A stretch of 64,000 nucleotides of DNA from assembly GCA_963707665.1 (NCBI GenBank), contig CAVPQU010000005.1, forward strand, positions 186,001 through 250,000, read 5' to 3'. This DNA comes from DATJCV01 sp963707665. Lineage in GTDB: Bacteria; Pseudomonadota; Gammaproteobacteria; Burkholderiales; Burkholderiaceae_D. How positions within the stretch are numbered: the stretch's first letter is position 1; each line of letters starts with the position of its first letter. The notes under the pieces are model-generated. The model did not search any database, was not told the origin of the DNA, and was given only the letters and a program-made list of their open reading frames with translations. The translations under genes and the position numbers were made by a program. Positions 9,036-17,516 of the stretch are shown one piece after another.

Positions 9036-10177
9036 TTACGAGTAAAACAGGTAAATGCGGTAGCCTGCCGCTTTTGGTGTTGTCAGCCCGAAGTGAATCC
9101 GCAATGCTTGCTCGCTGTTGGCGGCAAAACCTCGGGCTGCATTTTGGTTTTCCGGCAGATATTCATGTGGTATAAAAACTCGCCGTACCAGCGGCTGTTC
9201 GCTGGCATCGTTCAAGGTCAGTTCAATGTGTGGCCACGCTTCGACGGTGGAACTACGATTGCGCAGCAGCACACTGAGCGCGAACATGCCTTGGTCTGGC
9301 GCCAGCACTTGCAGGTCGCTCGATTCAATCGTTACGCTTTCGATCTGCATCGGCAGATCAATGCGACAGCCGAGCGCGGTGCAGGCCGCGGCAAGCATTG
9401 GCTTGGCGAGTGGAAAATGCGCGGCGATCTGGCTGCGAAATGCATATGCACCTTGCGCCAGCGCGCCCAGCAGCAAGAGAAAACAGGTGCCGGCCAATAG
9501 TGCTCGCCGTGCCGCTTCGCGGCCTTGCTGTCGGCGCGCACGCGCCACGAAGTCCGGTTCGTCCGCTTCTGTGGATGCTGCGGTTGGCCATTTTCTGCTG
9601 CGGCGCAGGGGTTTGCGCTGCAAGTCGTCGAGGGCACGTTCCAGTTCATCTGGCTTGTCGGCAGCAAGGTCGTCGGCGTCATTGCTTATCGGGCCGCCTT
9701 GCGCAAAATCCATCAGAGTCATCCGCTGCAGCGGATCCGGTGTGGCCGGTTCAGCCGGCACCGCGTCGGAGCCGGCTTCATCCGTCTCTGGCATCCAGTC
9801 ACCAGTATCCGCTTCGCTCTCGTCGTCGTGACGCTGATCATGATCGTCATCGGCAAACGCCTCCGATGTTGCCTCGTGATCATGCGCCTGTGCTCCGACG
9901 GCATGTTGTGCCGACTCGGCTATCGTCGTGCCGGTTTCCGGCGCCAGCCGTGCGCTTGCTGGATTGGTGCTGTTGGCAACATCTGTTTCCTGCCCGCCCG
10001 TCGTGCGGCGGCGGATGGGGCAGAGACTGGCTCGGCTGCTGGATGCAACAGATGCTCGATGCCGTTGAAAATTTCCTTGCAGGCGCCACAACGGACCAGG
10101 CCGGCGCGTAGCTTCAATTGATCATGTGCGACCCGGAACGTGGTTCCGCAATGCGGACATTGGGTCGCCAGTGCCAT
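9036..10177 (-). pseudogene. DUF3426 zinc-ribbon membrane protein, frameshifted
   Basis: The gene starts at 10177 with an MJ0042-type zinc ribbon: CPHCGTTFRV, then LVRCGACKEIFNG, giving two CxxC pairs. The rest of the protein is in another frame: an acidic low-complexity stretch, a single membrane helix (RRALLAGTCFLLLLGALAQG) and the C-terminal DUF3426 domain ending AAGYRIYLFYS at 9036. The two frames differ by one missing (or two extra) bases somewhere between about 9920 and 10091. The family is a conserved single-pass membrane protein of unknown role found next to prmA in Betaproteobacteria. The start is 1 bp after the prmA stop. Confidence 0.82.
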
Positions 10178-10178
10178 C

Positions 10179-11099
10179 TCAGGCCCGCGCGGGGGGCGCC
10201 AATTGTCCTGCCAGCGCTACCCAGCCTTCGGCTTCCTGTTGGACGGCGAGCGGCAGAAAATGGGCGTAGGCGCTGACCACTTGCTCGGCTTGCGAAGTCA
10301 GCACGCCGGACAAGAGTAGTTGGCCACCGGGCGCGAGGTGCCGACACAGGAGTGGCGCCAGCAGTTGCAGCGGGCCGGACAGGATGTTGGCAACCACGAC
10401 GTCGAACAATTGTTCCTGGCCGGCTGCACCCAACTCGCCCGGCAGGCAGTAATCAATCTGGCAACCGTTACGGGCGCTGTTGTGGCGCGCCGACTCTACT
10501 GCCTGCGGATCGATATCGACGCCGACCACGCGCGCGGCGCCGAGTTTTTGCGCGACGATCGCCAAAATACCGGAGCCGCAGCCATAATCGAGCACGGACT
10601 GTCCCCGCGGGGGATGCGTCTCCAGCCATTCCATGCACAGTCGGGTGGTGGGGTGGCTGCCGGTGCCGAACGCCAGTCCGGGGTCGAGTTCGAGCACCAG
10701 CGCGTTCGGGTCGGGCGCTTGGTGCCAGCTTGGCACGACCCAGATGTTCCGGCCGATATGGATCGGATCGAACTGTGATTGTGTCAGCCGGACCCAGTCT
10801 TGTTCCGCCACTTCCCTTACATGGTACGGCAGCTCGGCGCTGATCCCGCAGGCAAGCGCGGCAGCAGCCAACAGCGTACGCGGATCGCTACCCACGTTCA
10901 ACAAGGCGATGACGCGACTGCGCTCCCAGGCATTCTGTTCCGGCTCCAGTCCGGGTTCGCCGAACAGCGGCTGTTCAGCAGCGGTGCCAACATCGGCGTC
11001 CTCCACCGATACCGACAGCGCGCCGGCTTCCAGCAAGGCATCGGACAGGGCTTCCGCATCCTGGCGCGCTGATTCGATGACAATTTCGGTCCAGCTCAT
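10179..11099 (-). CDS. prmA: Ribosomal protein L11 methyltransferase
   Basis: PrmA trimethylates the N-terminus and lysines of ribosomal protein L11. The 306-residue protein has the usual layout: an N-terminal substrate-recognition domain (MSWTEIVIESARQDAEALSD) and a C-terminal SAM-dependent methyltransferase domain. Motif I is VLDYGCGSGILAI (about residues 168-180), the SAM-binding acidic residue is in VVGVDIDPQAVESA, and the family motif NILSGPL follows. It sits 10 bp after accC in the minus-strand group aroQ-accB-accC-prmA. Confidence 0.96.
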   Translation of the reverse strand: MSWTEIVIESARQDAEALSDALLEAGALSVSVEDADVGTAAEQPLFGEPGLEPEQNAWERSRVIALLNVGSDPRTLLAAAALACGISAELPYHVREVAEQDWVRLTQSQFDPIHIGRNIWVVPSWHQAPDPNALVLELDPGLAFGTGSHPTTRLCMEWLETHPPRGQSVLDYGCGSGILAIVAQKLGAARVVGVDIDPQAVESARHNSARNGCQIDYCLPGELGAAGQEQLFDVVVANILSGPLQLLAPLLCRHLAPGGQLLLSGVLTSQAEQVVSAYAHFLPLAVQQEAEGWVALAGQLAPPARA

Positions 11100-11109
11100 G
11101 GTCGCGGCC

Positions 11110-12492
11110 CTACTTTTTTGCCGGCTTGCTCATCACTTTTGCCAGCTCGGGTTTTTCCGCTAGTTTTTGCTCCAGATAGTGGATATTGGTGCCGCCTTCG
11201 ATGAAGCGTGCATCCACCATCAGGTCGCGATGGAGCGGGATATTGGTCAAGATGCCCTCGACCACCATTTCCGATAGTGCAATCTGCATGCGCCGGATGG
11301 CCTGCTCGCGCGTCGGGCCGTGGGCGATCACCTTGCCCACCATCGAATCGTAGTTGGGTGGTACATAGTAACCGCTATAGGCATGCGAATCGACCCGGAT
11401 GCCCGGACCGCCAGGAGTATGCCAGGATGTGATGCGGCCCGGCGATGGCGTGAACTTGTAAGGATCTTCCGCATTGATGCGGCATTCGATCGCATGTCCC
11501 TTGAGTTCGATGTCGCGTTGCCGAAAGCGCAGCTTTTCGCCAGCGGCAATGCGGATCTGCTCTTGGACGATGTCGATACCGGTGATCATTTCGGTAACCG
11601 GATGTTCAACCTGTACCCGCGTGTTCATCTCAATGAAGTAGAACTCATTGTTTTCATATAGAAATTCGAAGGTGCCGGCGCCCCGATATCCCATCTTGGC
11701 GCAGGCCGCCGCGCAGCGGTCACCGATTTTTTCGATCAGCTTGCGCGGAATTCCAATGGCCGGCGCTTCTTCGATCACCTTTTGGTGACGACGTTGCATC
11801 GAGCAGTCACGTTCGCCGAGCCAGACGGCGTTTTTGAATTCATCGGCCAGAATCTGGATTTCCACGTGACGCGGATTTTCCAGATACTTCTCCATATAGA
11901 CCTCGGGGTTGCCGAAGGCTGCACCGGCCTCGCTCTTGGTCATCGTCACCGCGTTGAGGAGCGCGGCTTCGGTATGCACCACGCGCATGCCACGGCCGCC
12001 GCCGCCGCCGGCCGCCTTGATGATGACCGGATAGCCGATCTTGCGCGCGATACGAACGATTTCTTTCGGGTCGTCCGGCAGGGCGCCGTCGGAACCCGGT
12101 ACACACGGCACACCAGCCTTGATCATGGCTTGCTTGGCCAGTACCTTGTCGCCCATCTGGCGAATCGATTCCGGGCGCGGGCCGATGAAGACGAATCCGG
12201 ATTGCTCGACCCGCTCGGCAAAATCGGCATTTTCCGACAAAAAGCCATAGCCGGGATGAATCGCTTCGGCATCGGTGACTTCGGCGGCGCTGATGATAGC
12301 CGGCATGTTCAGGTAGCTCAAGGTCGACGCGGCCGGTCCGATGCAAACCGATTCCTCGGCCAGCTTGACGTATTTTGCTTCGCGGTCAGCCTCGGAATGG
12401 ACGACCACCGTCTTGATACCCATTTCGCGGCAGGCGCGCTGGATACGCAGGGCGATTTCGCCACGATTGGCAATCAGTATTTTTTCAAACAT
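11110..12492 (-). CDS. accC: Acetyl-CoA carboxylase biotin carboxylase subunit
   Basis: AccC carboxylates the biotin on AccB using ATP and bicarbonate, the first half-reaction of malonyl-CoA synthesis. The 460-residue protein has the full ATP-grasp fold: MFEKILIANRGEIALRIQRA at the N-terminus, glycine-rich loop AAGGGGGRGMRVV, EKYLENPRHVEIQ, ERDCSMQRRHQKV, and the active-site region FIEMNTRVQVEHPVTE. The C-terminus is slightly extended and basic (MSKPAKK). It follows accB by about 100 bp and is surely co-expressed with it. Confidence 0.97.
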   Translation of the reverse strand: MFEKILIANRGEIALRIQRACREMGIKTVVVHSEADREAKYVKLAEESVCIGPAASTLSYLNMPAIISAAEVTDAEAIHPGYGFLSENADFAERVEQSGFVFIGPRPESIRQMGDKVLAKQAMIKAGVPCVPGSDGALPDDPKEIVRIARKIGYPVIIKAAGGGGGRGMRVVHTEAALLNAVTMTKSEAGAAFGNPEVYMEKYLENPRHVEIQILADEFKNAVWLGERDCSMQRRHQKVIEEAPAIGIPRKLIEKIGDRCAAACAKMGYRGAGTFEFLYENNEFYFIEMNTRVQVEHPVTEMITGIDIVQEQIRIAAGEKLRFRQRDIELKGHAIECRINAEDPYKFTPSPGRITSWHTPGGPGIRVDSHAYSGYYVPPNYDSMVGKVIAHGPTREQAIRRMQIALSEMVVEGILTNIPLHRDLMVDARFIEGGTNIHYLEQKLAEKPELAKVMSKPAKK

Positions 12493-12595
12493 TGGCGGGA
12501 GAAAGTAAGACGTTACAGGCCGAGCGGCCGGGAATGATCGTCGGATGCATGCCGAAAGGCGTTAAACGAGCCGTATGTGACACGCGGTCCCGGAC

Positions 12596-13063
12596 TTAGC
12601 CGATTATGAACAGCGGCTGGCCAAATTCGACCGGCTGACCGTTTTCGACCAAGATCTGCGTGATGACGCCGGACGTATCGGCCTCGATTTCGTTCAACAG
12701 CTTCATCGCTTCGATGATGCATAGCGTGTCGCCTTCCTTGACGGCAGAACCGATTTCGACATAGGCCGGTGTGCCAGGCGCCGAGGAGCGGTAGAAGGTC
12801 CCCACCATTGGTGACTTGACGATGTGGCCTTCGGGCACCACGGCAATAGCCGGGGCTGTGACCGGGCTGGCAACGGCGAGCGTGGACGCGGGTGCGGGGG
12901 CAACTTGAGTCGCGGCCTGCGATGGCATCATGACCATTTGCGTTTGCGGGGCCGGCGATGATTTCAGGATGCGTACCTTGCTTTCACCTTCGGTAACCTC
13001 GAGTTCGGCAATATCCGATTCGGCAACCAGGTCGATTAATGTCTTCAGTTTACGTAAATCCAT
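12596..13063 (-). CDS. accB: Biotin carboxyl carrier protein of acetyl-CoA carboxylase
   Basis: AccB carries the biotin that shuttles CO2 between biotin carboxylase and carboxyltransferase. The 155-residue form has an N-terminal dimerisation segment (MDLRKLKTLIDLVAESDIAE), a Pro/Ala/Val linker (about residues 38-78) and a C-terminal biotinyl domain with Lys121 in EAMKLLNEI. Two in-frame ATGs compete. The one at 13063 has AAGGA six bases upstream, while at 13069 the same AAGGA abuts the ATG, so 13063 is preferred. Confidence 0.96.
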   Translation of the reverse strand: MDLRKLKTLIDLVAESDIAELEVTEGESKVRILKSSPAPQTQMVMMPSQAATQVAPAPASTLAVASPVTAPAIAVVPEGHIVKSPMVGTFYRSSAPGTPAYVEIGSAVKEGDTLCIIEAMKLLNEIEADTSGVITQILVENGQPVEFGQPLFIIG

Positions 13064-13109
13064 ATGCATTCCTTGGAACGGGTCAGTTCTCTATTGATTT
13101 GACATCGCG

Positions 13110-13126
13110 GTGCGAGTCGTTCGCAC
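13110..13126 (-). promoter_or_regulatory. Small palindrome upstream of accB
   Basis: GTGCGA (13110-13115) and TCGCAC (13121-13126) form a perfect 6-bp inverted repeat with a 5-base centre in the 77-bp gap between aroQ and accB. It has no T-tract on either strand. It could be an operator for accBC or merely a chance hairpin. Confidence 0.3.
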
Positions 13127-13140
13127 AACAATAATGAAAT

Positions 13141-13578
13141 TTAAAGCTTTTTAAGCGCAAAATCGAGCGCAAGCTGATAGCCGGTCGGTCCGAGTCCGCA
13201 TATTACGCCGGTTGCAATGCCCGATAGGTAAGAAAAGTGACGAAACTCTTCACGTTGGTGCACGTTCGAGATGTGGACCTCAATAAAGGGAATCGCGACC
13301 GCCGCCAGCGCGTCACGCAAGGCGACGCTGGTATGCGTCAAGCCGCCCGGATTGATGATAATCGCCTCTATCTGCTCATTTTTGGCAGCATGAATGCGAT
13401 CAATCAGTGCTCCTTCGTGGTTGCTTTGAAAGCTGACCAAGTGTGCTCCGGCAGCATTGGCTTGGACTTTCGCTGCTTGCTCGATGTCAGCCAGCGTCGT
13501 GTTGCCGTACACTTCTGGCTCGCGCGTACCCAGCAGATTAAGGTTGGGTCCGTTGAGTAGAAGTAGATTTTTTGCCAT
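13141..13578 (-). CDS. aroQ: 3-dehydroquinate dehydratase, type II
   Basis: AroQ converts 3-dehydroquinate to 3-dehydroshikimate in the shikimate pathway. The 145-residue length is typical for the type II dodecameric enzyme. Visible motifs are LLLLNGPNLNLLGTREPEVYG near the N-terminus with the active-site loop Tyr, IINPGGLTHTSVALRDAL (about residues 74-91) and IEVHISNVHQREEFR with the catalytic His region. The ATG at 13578 is chosen because conservation begins at MAKNLLLLNGPN. It precedes accB, as in many Betaproteobacteria. Confidence 0.96.
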   Translation of the reverse strand: MAKNLLLLNGPNLNLLGTREPEVYGNTTLADIEQAAKVQANAAGAHLVSFQSNHEGALIDRIHAAKNEQIEAIIINPGGLTHTSVALRDALAAVAIPFIEVHISNVHQREEFRHFSYLSGIATGVICGLGPTGYQLALDFALKKL

Positions 13579-13660
13579 GGAGATGTATCTCCGTTTGCCG
13601 ACGATGGGCGCATTTTGCCGCCAAATGCCGTTGGTTGGCAAGGCAAAAAATTCTTTCGAG

Positions 13661-14182
13661 CTATAACGCTGCGAGATCCCGGCGCAATTCGTCCATCTTC
13701 AATTGCCCCAAATAGGTCTTTTTTATTTGCCCCTGAGTGTCCAGCAAGACCGTAAACGGCAGGCCACCAGTCTGGTTTCCGAACAGGCGAAAAAGATCCG
13801 TACCACCCATGCCGGCGACATACAGGGGATAGCTGATATTCAATTTAGATGAGAATTCCGCAATATTGGCGGCAGTATCAATACCGATACCAATAATCTG
13901 GATATTTTTTCCATTCAGTTCTCGTTGCAGCTGTGTCAGTTCCGGCATTTCTTCGACGCAAGGTGCGCACCACGTGGCCCAGAAATTGACCACCAATGCC
14001 TTGCCGCGCCAGCGTGACAACGCTTGCGGCGTTCCGCTGACATCCGGCAAGGTCTGGCCGAACAGGTTGGAGACGGCAGCCGGCTGCGGCGCGGCAGGGG
14101 CGAATTTTTTCGCGCCGAAATACATGCCGGCACCGGCCGCCAGAACGGCAAGCACCGCCAGCAACACGATATTTTTTTTCAT
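13661..14182 (-). CDS. TlpA/ResA-like thiol-disulfide oxidoreductase
   Basis: This is a membrane-anchored periplasmic thioredoxin-fold protein of 173 residues. Residues 5-22 are an uncleaved or signal-like hydrophobic helix (VLLAVLAVLAAGAGMYFG). The active site is Cys72 and Cys75 in FWATWCAPCVEEMPEL, with the cis-Pro in TGGLPFTVLLD. Proteins of this type reduce apocytochrome c or keep periplasmic thiols reduced. Its ATG overlaps the stop codon of the upstream gene (ATGA, 14179-14182), so the two are translationally coupled. Confidence 0.92.
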   Translation of the reverse strand: MKKNIVLLAVLAVLAAGAGMYFGAKKFAPAAPQPAAVSNLFGQTLPDVSGTPQALSRWRGKALVVNFWATWCAPCVEEMPELTQLQRELNGKNIQIIGIGIDTAANIAEFSSKLNISYPLYVAGMGGTDLFRLFGNQTGGLPFTVLLDTQGQIKKTYLGQLKMDELRRDLAAL

Positions 14183-14793
14183 TCAATCTGTCCTTCAGCG
14201 ATCAAAAGACGGACGGCCGCCGTCCCGGCTCGTGTTGCCTTCTTGCGGGCCGTGCCAGGTTTTGTCCCTTCACGCAAATCGTCTGCTTCATATAAAGCCA
14301 AGTGGATGCCTTCTCCTCGCCACATGAAACTGAGTGTCTCGATCGGGCCGGAATGTCCATTGAAATGCGCGGTTTCCGATACTTCAAAATTAATCCGTTG
14401 ATCGAGTAGAAATATGGCAACTTCTTTGGCATTGTCGGGAAATAACTGCAAATGAATATCAGAATGCTCGCCAGCCGTGCCATTTTGTACTGCGCCCGTC
14501 AGATAAGGCCGGAAGCGTTCCAGTTGTTCCATCATTTGCAACGCCGTCTGGCGTAGTTGCAAAAGCCGCGCGGGCTGACTTTCCGCCAGAAACAATTGAT
14601 TGTATATGCGCACTTCTTCTTCGATTTGCGTGTTATCGGGTAAGACGTCGCCACGTATCCTGGCATCTCCGAGAATCCGGCGCGCGCTCTTGCGCTTGGC
14701 GCTGCCGTAATCAATACCGTCTTCGGCAATCAGGCGCGCGGCGCCTGCCGCAATTTCGGCGCGCAGTGCATCAATATTGGTTTGCTGGTTCAT
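14179..14793 (-). CDS. Conserved protein of unknown function, possibly degenerate nucleotidyltransferase-like
   Basis: The 204-residue protein is soluble and starts MNQQTNIDALRAEIAAGAARLIAEDGIDYG. A central segment (TGAVQNGTAGEHSDIHLQLF, about residues 93-112) looks like the G-x-x-x-G-T...SD-x-x-L-Q-L-F part of small nucleotidyltransferases, but the second catalytic Asp position holds His, so activity is doubtful. The C-terminus is basic (GTARKKATRAGTAAVR). It overlaps tlpA by 4 bp and is divergent from mpl with only 113 bp between. I cannot assign a function. Confidence 0.6.
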   Translation of the reverse strand: MNQQTNIDALRAEIAAGAARLIAEDGIDYGSAKRKSARRILGDARIRGDVLPDNTQIEEEVRIYNQLFLAESQPARLLQLRQTALQMMEQLERFRPYLTGAVQNGTAGEHSDIHLQLFPDNAKEVAIFLLDQRINFEVSETAHFNGHSGPIETLSFMWRGEGIHLALYEADDLREGTKPGTARKKATRAGTAAVRLLIAEGQIE

Positions 14794-14906
14794 GGGCTGA
14801 CCGCTCCAGGCGCCGGTCCGAAAAGCAGCCGGTCGGGTAAAATCGTGGTTGCGCCGGTAAAAGCCGACCGCATCCAATCTGTATCCTTCATCCCCGGAAT
14901 TTTACA

Positions 14907-16277
14907 ATGCATATCCATGTACTCGGCATCTGTGGCACTTTCATGGGCGGCTTGGCGGTGCTGGCGAAGGAAGCTGGGCACAAAGTCACCGGTTGCGACA
15001 GCAACGTCTATCCGCCGATGAGCACGCAGCTGGAGGCGCAGGGAATCGAGTTGATTGAGGGTTTCGACCCGAAGCAGGTGGCTCTACAGCCGGATCTGTT
15101 CGTGATTGGCAACGTGGTGTCGCGCGGCAACCCGCTGATGGAAGAAATCCTGAATCGCGGCTTACCGTATATGTCCGGACCGCAATGGATAGGCCGCTAT
15201 ATTCTTCGTGATAAGTGGGTGCTCGCTGTAGCGGGAACCCACGGCAAGACGACGACTTCATCGATGTTGGCCTGGATACTGGAAGAGGCGGGTTATGCTC
15301 CGGGGTTCTTGATCGGTGGCGTGCCGGTCAATTTCGGTGTGTCGGCACGGCTTGCGCCGGACGATTCGGTGTTTTTCGTGATCGAGGCCGATGAATACGA
15401 CACCGCATTTTTCGACAAACGCAGCAAGTTCGTTCATTACGGTGCCCGTACCGTGATCCTGAATAATCTCGAATACGATCATGCCGACATCTTTCCCGAC
15501 CTCACGGCGATCGAAACCCAGTTTCATCACTTGGTGCGCACCGTGCCAGGCGTCGGTCGCTTACTGGTGAATGACGGTCAAGCTTCACTGCGGCGCGTGC
15601 TGGAGCGCGGCCGTTGGAGCGAGCTCGAATGGTTCGGGGACGTCGACGATGACTGGACTTTGCGCACGCATGACAACGGTGATTTCGATGTACTGTGGCG
15701 CGGCAAGTCGCACGGCACGGTGCGCTGGCCCTTGCTGGGTGAGCATAATCGGCGTAATGCGCTGGCCGCGATTGCGGCCGCCCGCCATGTCGGCGTGCCG
15801 CCGGCGCAGGCGATTGCGGCACTTGGCCGTTTCGAAAACGTCAAGCGTCGCATGGAGTTGCGCGGCATAGTCAATGGCATCGCAGTCTACGACGATTTTG
15901 CCCATCATCCGACCGCCATCGCAACCACCGTTGCCGGCTTGCGCCAGAAAGTTGGCGCCGCCCGCATTCTGGCGGTATTGGAGCCGCGTTCAAATACGAT
16001 GAAGCTGGGCGCGATGAAATCGGCGCTAGCACCCAGCCTGGATGAGGCTGACCTGGTGTTTGGCTATGGCGCACAGAGCGGCGGCCGCGATGCGCTCGGC
16101 TGGGATCTGGCGACGGCGCTGGCGCCACTGGGCGCCAAGGGACAGGCGCATCATGATCTGACGGCGCTGGTGCAGGCGGTAGCCGGGGCCGCCCATGCTG
16201 GTGACCATATATTGGTGATGAGCAATGGCGGTTTTGGCGGCGTGCATCAAAAAATCCTGGACGCGCTCTGCCGATGA
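14907..16277 (+). CDS. mpl: UDP-N-acetylmuramate:L-alanyl-gamma-D-glutamyl-meso-diaminopimelate ligase
   Basis: Mpl attaches recycled murein tripeptide to UDP-MurNAc, linking with AmpD in peptidoglycan recycling. The 456-residue protein is of the Mur ligase family: N-terminal Rossmann-like domain (MHIHVLGICGTFMGGLAVLA), ATP-binding loop AVAGTHGKTTTSSML (about residues 109-123), central-domain NNLEYDHADIFPDL and FVIEADEYDTAFFD characteristic of Mpl, and C-terminal domain with VYDDFAHHPTAI. It overlaps the next gene by 4 bp (ATGA at 16274). Confidence 0.96.
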   Translation: MHIHVLGICGTFMGGLAVLAKEAGHKVTGCDSNVYPPMSTQLEAQGIELIEGFDPKQVALQPDLFVIGNVVSRGNPLMEEILNRGLPYMSGPQWIGRYILRDKWVLAVAGTHGKTTTSSMLAWILEEAGYAPGFLIGGVPVNFGVSARLAPDDSVFFVIEADEYDTAFFDKRSKFVHYGARTVILNNLEYDHADIFPDLTAIETQFHHLVRTVPGVGRLLVNDGQASLRRVLERGRWSELEWFGDVDDDWTLRTHDNGDFDVLWRGKSHGTVRWPLLGEHNRRNALAAIAAARHVGVPPAQAIAALGRFENVKRRMELRGIVNGIAVYDDFAHHPTAIATTVAGLRQKVGAARILAVLEPRSNTMKLGAMKSALAPSLDEADLVFGYGAQSGGRDALGWDLATALAPLGAKGQAHHDLTALVQAVAGAAHAGDHILVMSNGGFGGVHQKILDALCR

Positions 16278-16858
16278 TCTTGTATCTGCATGGATTTCGC
16301 TCCTCGCCGCAATCTTTCAAGGCGCAGTTGATTGGCCAGCGTCTACAGATGCTGGGCCGCGACGCCGAATATCGTTGTCCGCAACTGCCGGCGTCGCCCC
16401 GCCAGGCGATCCGGTTGGCGCAGGAGTTGGTGCGCGATTGTCCGCCGTCACAACTGACGTTGATCGGCTCTTCGTTGGGAGGCTATTACGCGACTTGGCT
16501 GGCCGAGCAATTCGGTTGTCGCGCTGTGTTGCTGAATCCGGCGGTGGCGGCGCCGCATGATCTGGAGCAGTACGTGGGAGTGACCAGCACCTGGCATTCC
16601 GGCCAGCCGTTCGAATTTCGGCATGAATATATTCAAGAACTAAAGGCATTGGCAGTGTCGCGGATCAGCAAGCCGCAGCGCTATTTTTTGCTGGCAGCCA
16701 CCGGCGACGAGGTGCTGGACTGGCGTCAAATGGTCACGCATTATGCCGGTGCGCAGCAGTTGGTAATCAATGGCAGCGACCATGGCATCAGTGATTTCGA
16801 ACGCTACCTGGACCAGGTGTTGCAGTTTTGCGGTATCGCAGCACAGGGCCGCCAGTAA
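16274..16858 (+). CDS. YqiA/UPF0227-type alpha/beta-hydrolase esterase
   Basis: The 194-residue protein has a compact alpha/beta-hydrolase fold: MILYLHGFRSSPQSFKAQ at the N-terminus, nucleophile Ser67 in LIGSSLGGYYATWLA, Asp in AATGDEVLDWR and His in NGSDHGISDF. The E. coli homologue YqiA hydrolyses short acyl esters; the physiological substrate is not established. It overlaps mpl by 4 bp and its stop overlaps the ubiC start (TAATG), so it belongs to a tight operon. Confidence 0.9.
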   Translation: MILYLHGFRSSPQSFKAQLIGQRLQMLGRDAEYRCPQLPASPRQAIRLAQELVRDCPPSQLTLIGSSLGGYYATWLAEQFGCRAVLLNPAVAAPHDLEQYVGVTSTWHSGQPFEFRHEYIQELKALAVSRISKPQRYFLLAATGDEVLDWRQMVTHYAGAQQLVINGSDHGISDFERYLDQVLQFCGIAAQGRQ

Positions 16859-17451
16859 TGGCTCATTCCGGGAGCCAAGCGCGCTGGCTGGCGCACGTCA
16901 ATGGTGTCAATCCGACACGGCGGATGCGTGGCTGGTTGCTCGATACGGCATCGTTGACACTGAAGCTGAGCGCGCGCTGCACTCAGTTTCGTGTGCGTCG
17001 CCTGCACCAGGGCCGCGCGCTTTGTCTGGCGGATGAAGCTGCCGCTGCACACTTGCCACGCCGGTGCTGTGTGCAGGAGCGCGAGGTACTGCTGCAATGC
17101 GATGGGCGGTCGATGGTGTATGCGCATACCATCGTCCCATTGCAAGCCTGCGCATCGGACTGGCCATTTTTCGGTACCCTGGGCGAGCGCTCGCTGGGTA
17201 CGACACTCTTCGGCGATCCGCGCGTGACACGGGGCAGGTTGCAGTTCGCGCGCCTGCCACGCCGCCACCCATTGATGCTGCGCGCTTGCGCGGCGCTCGG
17301 GCCAGATTCGATTCATCATTCACTATTGGCGCGGCGCTGCCAATACCGCCGTCGCAACGGTATCCTGCTGGTTACCGAGCTTTTTCTGCCAGCCATTGCC
17401 GATCTCGATTCGCTGCGTGCCACCGAACGATCGCAATCCATGTCCGACTAA
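16858..17451 (+). CDS. ubiC: Chorismate pyruvate-lyase
   Basis: UbiC cleaves chorismate to 4-hydroxybenzoate and pyruvate, the first step of ubiquinone synthesis; ubiA for the next step lies at 35-36 kb. The 197-residue protein shows VQEREVLLQCDGRSMVYAHT, LGTTLFGDPRVTRG and a C-terminal LARRCQYRRRNGILLVTELFLP, all family segments. The ATG at 16858 overlaps the previous stop. The sequence is unusually rich in Arg and Cys. Confidence 0.9.
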   Translation: MAHSGSQARWLAHVNGVNPTRRMRGWLLDTASLTLKLSARCTQFRVRRLHQGRALCLADEAAAAHLPRRCCVQEREVLLQCDGRSMVYAHTIVPLQACASDWPFFGTLGERSLGTTLFGDPRVTRGRLQFARLPRRHPLMLRACAALGPDSIHHSLLARRCQYRRRNGILLVTELFLPAIADLDSLRATERSQSMSD

Positions 17452-17516
17452 TCAGGACATTCGCCGATTAACGCAAGCGCCAAGCCAACCATCACGCAAC
17501 CAACAAGCAAGCATTC

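Noticed and set aside
9118..10121. Several plus-strand open frames opposite the DUF3426 gene
   Set aside because: They are antisense to a recognisable protein with zinc-ribbon and membrane motifs; their translations have no domain character.
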